A stretch of DNA of 64,000 nucleotides from Sphingobacteriales bacterium (GTDB lineage: Bacteria; Bacteroidota; Bacteroidia; Chitinophagales; Chitinophagaceae). Position 1 is the stretch's first letter. Every line of letters begins with the position of its first letter. The notes under the pieces were generated by a model. That model was given only the letters and a program-made list of their open reading frames with translations. It was not told the origin of the DNA and made no database searches. The DNA is taken from the NCBI GenBank assembly GCA_004144175.1, contig SEFT01000003.1, forward strand, positions 124,001 through 188,000, written 5' to 3'. Positions 16,399 to 24,488 of this stretch are shown in pieces. The translations under genes were made by a program, and so were the position numbers.

Positions 16399-17119
16399 AG
16401 TATATCCTTTTTGCCAGGCTCGCCCTTAACGTTTGCTGTTGCCGTACATATGCTATCAATGCATCCCTTACAAATACGTTTACAGGCTTTGGCTTCAGTG
16501 TTTTCAGGAAGCTGCATTTATCGCCACCGCCTGCCATGTAGTCGTTCACGGCTATCTTGTATGTCTTGCCCGTATCCAGTGGTGCATTACCTATCTCTAT
16601 ATCTATTGCCTGCTTGTCTTTTATGGCAAACCTTATACCGCTTACGGGCCATCCGCCAAGGTTAGCTATATGGTTACAAAACTCCAGCATCACATTACCC
16701 GGCACATCCAGTATCACAATCGTATTATCGAAGGGCATGAGCTCATACATCTTACCTATAGTAATTGGTCCGGCAGTAATATATGGCAAGCGTATACCTC
16801 CGTAATTAGCCACCGACGCGATTACGCCCGCATCGGCCTTCTTTGCCGCGTCCAGTTGTGCATCGGCAAGAAAATTTCCGAGCGAGCTTTCGGGCTGGCC
16901 TTTGGTGAGCATGGTATCGTTTGTGCCAATCACTTGCTCCATTGCCTGCTGCATGTTTTGCTTATATGGGGTTATCATATCAGCCATACTGCTATCTGCA
17001 TTGACGGCTTTATCTATTGCATAAATATTACTTGATTGCTTTTGCATGTAATAGCCACGGTGGCAAGCCGACAAAGAGCAAAGTAGTAGCAATAAAATAT
17101 ATGTCAGTCGCAGCTTCAT
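16388..17119 (-). CDS. 5'-nucleotidase C-terminal domain lipoprotein
   Basis: A 243-residue lipoprotein. The start at 17119 (MKLRLTYILLLLLC) gives an SpII signal with lipobox SLSAC; an upstream start at 17203 would hide it. The mature part matches the substrate-binding domain of UshA-type 5'-nucleotidases: ESSLGNFLADAQ, VANYGGIRLP, VSGIRF and NDYMAGGGDKCSF (the GGGD loop stacks on the nucleoside). No metallophosphatase motifs are present. It overlaps the Tat-exported catalytic gene, so the two halves are translationally coupled and are likely to assemble in the periplasm, with this lipoprotein as the membrane anchor. Confidence 0.9.
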   Translation of the reverse strand: MKLRLTYILLLLLCSLSACHRGYYMQKQSSNIYAIDKAVNADSSMADMITPYKQNMQQAMEQVIGTNDTMLTKGQPESSLGNFLADAQLDAAKKADAGVIASVANYGGIRLPYITAGPITIGKMYELMPFDNTIVILDVPGNVMLEFCNHIANLGGWPVSGIRFAIKDKQAIDIEIGNAPLDTGKTYKIAVNDYMAGGGDKCSFLKTLKPKPVNVFVRDALIAYVRQQQTLRASLAKRIYYAQ

Positions 17120-17231
17120 GAGGGATATACCAAAGTTACATGCATTATAACATCGCAATATTAATCTTATTGTAAAATGGACACGGAATACCCTACAAAG
17201 CACTATATTTTCATTTGCCTATTTTTGGCCT

Positions 17232-18407
17232 ATGACGAATAAGAAAGGTGCCCGGCTCATATTGAAAAGAGTACTCTCTCCTATACGCGAGTTTATAGGG
17301 GATAGTCGCGCGGTGGGTATTACGCTTATCTGCTGCACCTTCGTGTCACTCATCATCAGCAACAGTAGTTGGGGGACGGCCTATATTCATTTCTGGGAAA
17401 AGGAATTGCATTTTGTGCCTTCGGCCCTACACCTGCCGCATAGCATATTGCATATCATCAATGATGCACTGATGACGCTCTTCTTCTTCCTGGTAGGGCT
17501 GGAGATCAAGCGGGAACTGCTGGTAGGTGAGTTATCGAGTATCAAAAAATCGATGCTGCCGGTAATGGGCGCTATTGGCGGCATGGTAGTACCGGCACTT
17601 TTATATATGTTATGGTGCGGAGGTACGCCATTTTCCCGCGGCTGGGCCATACCTATGGCTACCGATATTGCTTTTTCGCTTGGTGTATTGTCGTTGCTAG
17701 GTAAGCGCGCACCTTTGTCGTTACGAATATTCCTTACCGCGCTGGCTATCATCGATGACCTGGGTGGCATTGTCACTATTGCGCTGTTCTATACAGAGGA
17801 CATCAACTGGACTTACCTTTTTATGGCGTTCGGGCTTGTATTTGTATTGTCGATGATGAATGTAGCTAAGGTGAGGTATTACTTTTTTTACTTCCTACTG
17901 GGCATTCCGCTTTGGTACTTTGTTTTTAATTCGGGCATACATGCTACCATAGCGGGTGTGCTGCTGGCGCTCACTATACCAATGCCTAAGATAGAAAAGC
18001 TGGAACATGCTTTGCACGACCCGGTCAACTTCATCATTCTACCGCTATTCGCTTTAGCCAACACAGCTATTATACTGCCACACGATTTCAGCTTCATCTT
18101 TACCTCGCCTATACATTACGGTGTGCTTATGGGATTAGTGCTGGGTAAGCCGATCGGTATCTTCCTGTTTGGGTTGGCATCTGTAAAGCTGCGGCTCGCC
18201 GATCTGCAGCAAGGCATGGGCCTGATGCAACTATGGGGTGTGGGCATGATCGGCGGCATCGGCTTTACCATGTCTATATTCATAGCCATGCTGGCTTTCG
18301 ATGCACCGGATATGCAGCTCATTGCCAAAGTAGCCATTATAGAGGCGTCGCTGCTTGCAGGTGTGCTTGGCTATCTATTCCTGAAAAGGATGAATCCGCA
18401 CAGATGA
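17232..18407 (+). CDS. nhaA: Na+/H+ antiporter NhaA
   Basis: A 391-residue inner-membrane protein with about 12 hydrophobic segments. It exports Na+ in exchange for H+. The family signatures are intact: FFFLVGLEIKRELL, ATDIAFSLGVL and the pair of transport aspartates in LAIIDDLGGI (about residue 175). There is also a late conserved GIGFTMSIFI segment. The length is normal. It is a single gene, divergent from the split nucleotidase operon and convergent with the E2 gene, from which it is separated by a two-way terminator. TATTTTTG lies 5 bp before the start and may be part of its promoter. Confidence 0.97.
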   Translation: MTNKKGARLILKRVLSPIREFIGDSRAVGITLICCTFVSLIISNSSWGTAYIHFWEKELHFVPSALHLPHSILHIINDALMTLFFFLVGLEIKRELLVGELSSIKKSMLPVMGAIGGMVVPALLYMLWCGGTPFSRGWAIPMATDIAFSLGVLSLLGKRAPLSLRIFLTALAIIDDLGGIVTIALFYTEDINWTYLFMAFGLVFVLSMMNVAKVRYYFFYFLLGIPLWYFVFNSGIHATIAGVLLALTIPMPKIEKLEHALHDPVNFIILPLFALANTAIILPHDFSFIFTSPIHYGVLMGLVLGKPIGIFLFGLASVKLRLADLQQGMGLMQLWGVGMIGGIGFTMSIFIAMLAFDAPDMQLIAKVAIIEASLLAGVLGYLFLKRMNPHR

Positions 18408-18517
18408 TCATACTGATTTAGGGAAAGTCGTGAGCCGAATAACCTGGCTAATCGGCTCATATTACCCCAATTTTTTGAGCCGATTAGATGCAGTAATCGG
18501 TTCACCGAAAAAAAGAA

Positions 18518-18545
18518 AGCGGCCTGTAAAAAATTACAGGCCGCT
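18518..18545. terminator. two-way terminator between nhaA and the E2 gene
   Basis: A perfect 12-bp stem with a four-base A-rich loop, flanked by TTTTAT on the + side and by a run of A on the other, which reads as T on the minus strand. It would serve both convergent genes. Confidence 0.85.
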
Positions 18546-18566
18546 TTTATGATAAACTTTGAATGA

Positions 18567-19886
18567 CTAGATCGAACGCTTAGGGTCGAATGCTTCCAGC
18601 TCGTTAGCAACTGCTGTAAGGAAGCTGGCACCCAGTGAACCATCTACAATACGGTGATCGTAGCTGAGCGACAGGTACATCATGTGGCGTATCGCTATTA
18701 CATCGCCATGCTCTGTTTCCATCACCATCGGACGCTTCTTGATGCTGCCTACCGCCAGTATAGCTACCTGCGGCTGGTTGATGATCGGTGTGCCCATCAG
18801 GCTACCGAATGTACCCACATTAGTAAGGGTAAAGGTACCGCCTTGTGTATCATCCGCTTTCAGCTTGCCGTTGCGGGCAGCGTTAGCCAGTGCGTTTACA
18901 TCTTTGGTAAGGCCCAGCAGGTTTTTAGTTTCTGCGCTCTTAATTACCGGTACTATCAGGTTGCCGCTAGGCAGCGCTGTTGCCATACCCAAGTTGATGT
19001 CTTTCTTCACAATGATCCTGTCGCCGTCGATGCTGCTGTTGATCATCGGGTATTTGCGGATACAGTTGGCCACTGCTTCCATAAATATCGGCGTGAAGGT
19101 GATCTTCTCTCCGTATTTCTTTTCAAATTCCTTCTTCGCTTTTTCGCGCCACATCACCAGGTTGGTTACGTCCGCTTCAGTGAAGCTGGTAACGTGTGGA
19201 GAAGTAGCCTTGCTGCGCACCATATGGTCGGCTATCAGCTTGCGCATACGGTCCATTTCGATGATCTCTACATTGCCACTATAGCTGGCCGATGAAGAAG
19301 ATGACGAAGACACAAGCGCCGGCTGAGGTGCAGGTGCCGCTTGTTGCTGCTGTGGCTGCGCCTGTGCAGGGGCAGCAGGAGCATTGCCACGGTTAGCTAC
19401 ATAAGCCAATATATCTTTCTTGGTTACGCGGCCTTCGTTGCCCGTGCCCGGTATGTTTTCCAGTTCGGCCATTCCGATGCCCTCTTTGCTGGCAATATTA
19501 AGTACCAGCGGCGAGTAGAAACGAGCCCCACCTGCCGATGGTGCGGCCTGTGGCGCAGGGGCAGCATTTGCCATAGCCGGTTGCGGTGCAGGAGCAGCCT
19601 GTTGTTGTGGTGCAGGCGATGGTGCCGATGCGGCAGCCCCATTACCCACCGTATCTATCTTAGCGATAACCGTACCTACCGGTACTACATCGTTCTCTTT
19701 AAACAGTATCTCTGTGATAGTACCTTCAGCCGTAGAAGGCACTTCGCTATCTACCTTATCTGTTGCAATCTCCAGCACGGTCTCGTCCATGCGCACCTTG
19801 TCTCCGGGTTTCTTGTGCCACTTCAACACGGTTGCCTCCATGATACTCTCACCCATCTTGGGCATTACTAAATCGACAATAGCCAT
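18567..19886 (-). CDS. dihydrolipoyl acyltransferase (E2) of a 2-oxo acid dehydrogenase complex
   Basis: A 439-residue protein. The lipoyl domain (residues 1-78) has the lipoylated lysine in EIATDKVDSEVP. A long Ala/Pro/Gln linker follows, then the E3/E1-binding domain (residues ~120-165: FYSPLVLNIASKEG, GTGNEGRVTKKDIL), a second such linker, and the catalytic domain ending in LSLSYDHRIVDG with the HRxxDG active site. It transfers an acyl group from E1 to CoA in either the pyruvate or the branched-chain complex. The sequence resembles branched-chain/pyruvate types more than the succinyl type at 35276. E1 and E3 genes are not adjacent. Its promoter is at 19927-19957. Confidence 0.9.
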   Translation of the reverse strand: MAIVDLVMPKMGESIMEATVLKWHKKPGDKVRMDETVLEIATDKVDSEVPSTAEGTITEILFKENDVVPVGTVIAKIDTVGNGAAASAPSPAPQQQAAPAPQPAMANAAPAPQAAPSAGGARFYSPLVLNIASKEGIGMAELENIPGTGNEGRVTKKDILAYVANRGNAPAAPAQAQPQQQQAAPAPQPALVSSSSSSSASYSGNVEIIEMDRMRKLIADHMVRSKATSPHVTSFTEADVTNLVMWREKAKKEFEKKYGEKITFTPIFMEAVANCIRKYPMINSSIDGDRIIVKKDINLGMATALPSGNLIVPVIKSAETKNLLGLTKDVNALANAARNGKLKADDTQGGTFTLTNVGTFGSLMGTPIINQPQVAILAVGSIKKRPMVMETEHGDVIAIRHMMYLSLSYDHRIVDGSLGASFLTAVANELEAFDPKRSI

Positions 19887-19926
19887 AAATAGCGTTTTGT
19901 AATAATTTATTTAGAAAAATGTGGTG

Positions 19927-19957
19927 CAAAAATAATCAAATGGGCGGTAAGGGCAAC
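19927..19957 (-). promoter_or_regulatory. Bacteroidota-type promoter of the E2 gene
   Basis: On the minus strand, GTTG (19954-19957) is followed after 19 bp by TATTTTTG (19927-19934). The -7 element is a full match to TAnnTTTG and the -33 element has one mismatch. It lies 41 bp ahead of the start codon at 19886. Confidence 0.6.
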
Positions 19958-20008
19958 TAAATTAATTACAGGAATAAGAAATATAACGGAATAGCCTTAT
20001 AAACCCTA

Positions 20009-22654
20009 CTAGAACACGTTACTGTCGCGGAAGTCGCGCCGCCGCACCAGCTTTAGGTCCTGCAATACCTGGGCCTTTACGTTGAGGGTAAAGAAGTAGA
20101 ACTTACGGTTACCAAATGGTACTGCCTGTAAGCGCATCTCCCAGCAGTGCAGGTCGCGTATCAATGTGATCTGCGTCAGGTTCAGATCTTTACTGGTAAA
20201 GTTGTAACCCGTAGTCAACAAGAACTTCCACCTCGAGGTCAGGTTCACATCGCCGGTAATAGAGATGTTACTATCATATTCTGTGGTGTCCCTTCTGCTA
20301 TTCGTGTTAAATCTTCTGTTTACATTCATCAAGTACCTGAGACTCACATTCCAGGGCACATCAAAATCAGCGTAGTCGTCGTAGCGACCCAGCTGCATCA
20401 GCCGGTTGAATTCATCTGCATTGGGCGCACGTTCTCTTTTCTTTTTGGCCTCTTCAGTAATAGAGCGAAAGCTTGCATCTACACCGATATTACCGTTGGT
20501 AAAGCGGGCCAGCCCTTTGCCTGCGTCTAGCATGGTTCTGTCTATCCGGCTGCCCCTGCTGGTATCGAATACATAGGGGCTAAAATTAGCGGAAGCGCTT
20601 ACAGAGATAATGTCCATTATGTTGGTACGGAAGTTGACACTCACATCCGACCACTTAAATGAATCAGCAGCGAGGTTATATGCACCATTTACGCTTAGTC
20701 CGTCAATAAGGGTTACATTTTTAGTACCTACCGAATCGTTGGTGCGCACTTTTATCTGCACATTGTTATTGAGCCCGTAAGTAAGATTACTGCTGTAGTC
20801 ACCAAAATTGTTATAACCCGGTGCACCCATTACCGAAGTCTCGTATGGCGATATATATACCGGTGCGCCTGCGGGGTTCAGTATGGTACGATACCCATAA
20901 CGGAAAGGCGCACGCGCAAAGTCGGGCGTATAAACAAAACCGACATTAGGGGTTATTACATGACGGATACCCGCAACCTTACCCTTGCGGAACATCTTGA
21001 GACCGTATATGCGTGTGCTAAGGCCTGTGCCAAAGTTAAAATCGCGTGCAGTAAAGAATCCCGTGTTACTGATGGTATCTTCACGCTCTTCGTTCTGATT
21101 ATAGAATCGGTAAGACTGCTGCGCAAGCCAATACTCGCGATAAGTAGTATTGAAATTTAGCTGGAAGAAACGAAGCACATTATAAGCAGCACTTATGGGC
21201 ACGGTATGGATGGCCCCATGCTGGAAGCCATTGTTACGTACCAGCGAATCGAGATTGAACAGGCTATCTGTAAAGCTAACTTTGTTAACCGCTGAGAATG
21301 TGTATTGTGCAGTGATCTTATCGTACCACTTATTGCCCGTAGCATTTTTGCCTTGAAAAGGGTTGAACTGCGATACAAAGAAGGCAACCTCAGGTAACGT
21401 TACATCCACCTGCCCAGTGCCGACATTCTGACTGTGACGACTCGCCAGCGAAAGGCTGAACGGCCTGTTCTGCCATGCTTTGGAATAGGCTATACTTGAG
21501 GAAAGCTGGTTCCTGGTTATCTGGTTTACATCGTAGGTATTGTTCTGATAAAATGAGCCGGTACCAACATCTACAGACGCATTGAAGCTAACGCCGGGGC
21601 GCGATTTCTGGTCGGACTGGTGCCTCCAGTTGATGATGAAGTCGCGGCTGCGTCTGGCATCAGATTCAAACTCCTCTCCTATTTTTTCGTATGCGTACGA
21701 AAAGTTGAGAGCTCCCTGGTAGCGGTAACGATTGCTATACGTACTTACACCACTCAGCAGCCACGACCCTTTGGAGTAGATATTGCCTTGCAGCAGGAGG
21801 TCTACATGGTCGTTCAGATAAAAGTAGTAGCCGGTATTCAGCAGACCGATGCCGCGTCCCGCTTCAATGGTATAAGTGGGTAAGCGGAAGCCCGACTTAT
21901 GCCCCTGGGTAATCGGGAAAAGACCAAAAGGAAGAAACAGCGGCGTGGGTACTTGTTCTATTACAATGTTGGCAGGACCGGATGCTATTACCCTATTCGG
22001 TATCACCTTTATCTTTTTGGCGTTGATGCCGAAGTGCGGCGTATCAAGTGCGCAGGTGGTGTAGATGTTGTGCAGGCCATAGAGCGACTGGTCTGGGTTA
22101 CGCTTTACCTGTTCGCTGAATACATAGCCCTCGCCATACTGTGACCGGGCATTGCGTACGATGGCGCGCTTACTTTTAAAATTGTACTGAAGCGTATCGT
22201 AGGTGAATTTTTCCTGTCCCTGCTTAAACTCAGGACGCCCGACGAGTAAGCCGGCGGTATCAAATTCAGGCACGGCAGTCACCATGTTATCGTTCTGGAA
22301 GTAGGTGATCTTGCCGGCATTCAGCTGCATGTCCTCATAGTTCACCTGGGCTTTGCCATACAGGTAAAAAGTATTCTTAGCCATGTGCAATACGGCCGAA
22401 TCGGCAGCAGTAGCAGTTACGGCAGCGGGCAATGCATCTTTGGATATCCGTATGCCCAGCCGTTGCTCGAGGCTTTGTATGGCGGCAGTGTCTTTAGCGG
22501 TTGAATCATCGTAAACAGAAGAATCTTCCAGGCTGAAACTATCTACGGCAACAACAGAATCAGTTACAATAGAATCCCTAACTACCTGAGCCTGAGTGCT
22601 TTTTGTTAATAGGAGCATAAAAATGACTGTTGTGACCAGGGTCAAACAGTGCAT
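20009..22654 (-). CDS. lptD: LPS assembly outer-membrane protein LptD-like (OstA)
   Basis: About 881 residues. It has a signal peptide (HCLTLVTTVIFMLLL, ending STQAQ), an N-terminal OstA-like beta-taco segment (residues ~95-230: FYLYGKAQVNYEDMQLNAGK, ITYFQNDN), and a very long C-terminal beta-barrel part rich in alternating aromatic strands, ending with a terminal F. It should insert lipopolysaccharide into the outer leaflet. The start at 22654 is preferred over 22705 because TACTTTTG at 22703-22710 (minus strand) is a good -7 element, which places the transcription start downstream of 22705. It is divergent from the amidase gene. In Bacteroidota, LptD is weakly conserved, so the call rests on the N-domain and length. 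Confidence 0.85.
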   Translation of the reverse strand: MHCLTLVTTVIFMLLLTKSTQAQVVRDSIVTDSVVAVDSFSLEDSSVYDDSTAKDTAAIQSLEQRLGIRISKDALPAAVTATAADSAVLHMAKNTFYLYGKAQVNYEDMQLNAGKITYFQNDNMVTAVPEFDTAGLLVGRPEFKQGQEKFTYDTLQYNFKSKRAIVRNARSQYGEGYVFSEQVKRNPDQSLYGLHNIYTTCALDTPHFGINAKKIKVIPNRVIASGPANIVIEQVPTPLFLPFGLFPITQGHKSGFRLPTYTIEAGRGIGLLNTGYYFYLNDHVDLLLQGNIYSKGSWLLSGVSTYSNRYRYQGALNFSYAYEKIGEEFESDARRSRDFIINWRHQSDQKSRPGVSFNASVDVGTGSFYQNNTYDVNQITRNQLSSSIAYSKAWQNRPFSLSLASRHSQNVGTGQVDVTLPEVAFFVSQFNPFQGKNATGNKWYDKITAQYTFSAVNKVSFTDSLFNLDSLVRNNGFQHGAIHTVPISAAYNVLRFFQLNFNTTYREYWLAQQSYRFYNQNEEREDTISNTGFFTARDFNFGTGLSTRIYGLKMFRKGKVAGIRHVITPNVGFVYTPDFARAPFRYGYRTILNPAGAPVYISPYETSVMGAPGYNNFGDYSSNLTYGLNNNVQIKVRTNDSVGTKNVTLIDGLSVNGAYNLAADSFKWSDVSVNFRTNIMDIISVSASANFSPYVFDTSRGSRIDRTMLDAGKGLARFTNGNIGVDASFRSITEEAKKKRERAPNADEFNRLMQLGRYDDYADFDVPWNVSLRYLMNVNRRFNTNSRRDTTEYDSNISITGDVNLTSRWKFLLTTGYNFTSKDLNLTQITLIRDLHCWEMRLQAVPFGNRKFYFFTLNVKAQVLQDLKLVRRRDFRDSNVF

Positions 22655-22774
22655 CCTTAAAAATTTTGAGATAATTTTACCGCAAGGGCTCATGAGCGGA
22701 CACAAAAGTAGTTATTTGCTTTCTTACGTACATGATTCTCTATATCTAAAATCACAGTAAGCTTATTATTCGAC

Positions 22775-23614
22775 ATGCGGTTAACACACATATTATCTCT
22801 ATTCTTATTATTCGCTATACCATCTGTTGCGTCAGCTAACGGAAAAAAGATCTCAAAAATTGTGTTGGATGCCGGCCATGGTGGCCGCGACATCGGCGCA
22901 AGAGGACAATACTCTACAGAGGCCAGCCTTACGCTGGCTGTGTCATTGAGACTGGGCAAAATGATCAACGACAGTATGAAAGGCGTACAGGTGTTGTATA
23001 CAAGGACTACCGACGTTTACCCTACCCTGCCAGAACGACACGAAATAGCCAACCGGGCCAATGCCGACCTGTTTGTGTCGGTACACGTAAATGCGACTGC
23101 CGGTACCACTACCCGCGTGCAAACGGGCACCCGTACCGTAAAGAAGGGTAAAAAGAAAGTAAAGCAGCCGGTATACCGAACGATACACAACCGCCAAACA
23201 CAGACCAATGGTACCGAAACCTACGTACTGGGGCTACACCGCAACTCGCAAAAAGAAGACGCCATAGGCGAATACGGCGATAACCTGGCCGAAGAACCGG
23301 GCTTGCTGAACCCCAACGACCCGCAAACGGCCATCATAGTAGCGCAGTACTCGCAGGCCTTTTTGAGCCGTAGTGTAACGCTGGCCAGCAAAGTACAGGA
23401 GCAATTCTCGAACCAGGGACGTAAGGACCATGGCGTAAAGCAAAAAGGACTGGAAGTACTGGCAGGAAGCGCGATGCCGGGTGTGCTGATAGAAATTGGC
23501 TTTATAAACAACCCTACGGAAGAAGCCTACCTCAACTCGGAGCAGGGGCAATTTGAAGTGGCGCAGGCTATATTCCGCGGTATAAAAGCATACAAGGCAG
23601 AGGTGGAACGCTAG
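22775..23614 (+). CDS. N-acetylmuramoyl-L-alanine amidase
   Basis: A 279-residue exported enzyme with a signal peptide (MRLTHILSLFLLFAIP, ending ASA). It is an amidase_3 family zinc hydrolase that cuts the bond between N-acetylmuramic acid and the stem peptide. Zinc ligands and the catalytic glutamate are seen in VLDAGHGGRDIGA, VSVHVNA and LIEIGFINN. A lysine-rich insertion (TRTVKKGKKKVKQPVYR) lies between these motifs. It probably acts in cell separation or wall turnover. The gene is divergent from lptD; this pair is often found together in Bacteroidota. The next gene starts about 90 bp on. Confidence 0.93.
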   Translation: MRLTHILSLFLLFAIPSVASANGKKISKIVLDAGHGGRDIGARGQYSTEASLTLAVSLRLGKMINDSMKGVQVLYTRTTDVYPTLPERHEIANRANADLFVSVHVNATAGTTTRVQTGTRTVKKGKKKVKQPVYRTIHNRQTQTNGTETYVLGLHRNSQKEDAIGEYGDNLAEEPGLLNPNDPQTAIIVAQYSQAFLSRSVTLASKVQEQFSNQGRKDHGVKQKGLEVLAGSAMPGVLIEIGFINNPTEEAYLNSEQGQFEVAQAIFRGIKAYKAEVER

Positions 23615-23706
23615 TATGGATCTATTACATCCGTAATATTTTTAAGCCAGTTGCATTTTAAAATTGTTTCTTTTATCTTTAAGCTTCGATAAAACATTAA
23701 GTGCTA

Positions 23707-24249
23707 ATGAAAGCCGGTCTAAAAACAATACTTCTTTCTGTTCTGGGTACATTTGCTGCGTTCTCTGCTGTTACCTTCAACTCTTGCAATAACGATAAAT
23801 GTAAAGCTATTGTTTGCTCTTATGGCGGTGTATGTAAGGAAGGCACCTGTATCTGCCAATCAGGCTACGAAGGTCCGCAATGCGAAACTGTGATCAGAGA
23901 CAGATACCTGGGCACATGGGCAGTTCGTGAAACCGGTTCTTTTACTAATTCTGCTATCTATACGCTTTCGATAGAAGGTGGTGATAACATGACGGAAGTA
24001 ATCATTCACAATATATACAACAAACTGAAGGTGAAAGGCAATATCAATCGTGATACATTGCTTATTCCACAACAAAACATCAATAACTACATTATACAAG
24101 GCCGCGGTGTACTGCAAAAAACAGGTACTTATGGTCAGAATGGTGTTATAACAATGAGGTACTCTGTATATGATCCGGTTGCCGGTTTGACCGATGAATT
24201 TGGCATGACCGAAAATCATGGCAGCAGCCCGTCAGAGTGGAGCCGTTAA
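23707..24249 (+). CDS. lipoprotein with an EGF-like domain
   Basis: About 180 residues. The start at 23707 (MKAGLKTILLSVLG) is chosen over GTG at 23701. A hydrophobic segment leads to NSCNND, a likely lipid-modified cysteine. Residues ~32-60 form an EGF-like unit with six regularly spaced cysteines: CKAIVC, GVCKEGTC, then CQSGYEGPQCE. The rest is a beta-rich lipocalin-like domain (LGTWAVRETG, MTEVIIHNI) of unknown role. EGF-like lipoproteins occur in Chitinophagales but are not functionally characterised. It is expected to face the periplasm or outside. It ends 28 bp before a terminator. Confidence 0.75.
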   Translation: MKAGLKTILLSVLGTFAAFSAVTFNSCNNDKCKAIVCSYGGVCKEGTCICQSGYEGPQCETVIRDRYLGTWAVRETGSFTNSAIYTLSIEGGDNMTEVIIHNIYNKLKVKGNINRDTLLIPQQNINNYIIQGRGVLQKTGTYGQNGVITMRYSVYDPVAGLTDEFGMTENHGSSPSEWSR

Positions 24250-24277
24250 TCTGATTTCTACCAAATCATTATACTAA

Positions 24278-24300
24278 ACGTCCGGCTTGCAGCCGGACGT
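24278..24300 (+). terminator. rho-independent terminator
   Basis: A perfect 10-bp stem with a TGC loop followed by TTTTATTT on the + strand, 28 bp after the EGF-like lipoprotein gene. Confidence 0.9.
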
Positions 24301-24439
24301 TTTTATTTCGACCATAGGAATATATGCCAGATAACCCAGTGCAGATAAAATCAGCCATCTGTTATTTACTCTTTTGGTGAAACACATTCTCACCGCCTAA
24401 AGTCTCTATGCAGTAGATCATCGATAAATAGGAAACAAA

Positions 24440-24468
24440 ATAGCCCTGACGATTATTGCCAGGGCTAT
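24440..24468 (-). terminator. terminator of the ccm operon
   Basis: A 9-bp stem (one mismatch higher in the loop) followed on the minus strand by TTTTGTTTCC, 20 bp after the ccmF-like stop codon. Confidence 0.75.
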
Positions 24469-24488
24469 CTAATTATACGCTGATACAA

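Noticed and set aside
17220-17227. TATTTTTG just before nhaA as a promoter element
   Set aside because: No -33 element is visible at the right distance and the start codon is only 5 bp away, so it is not annotated as a promoter.
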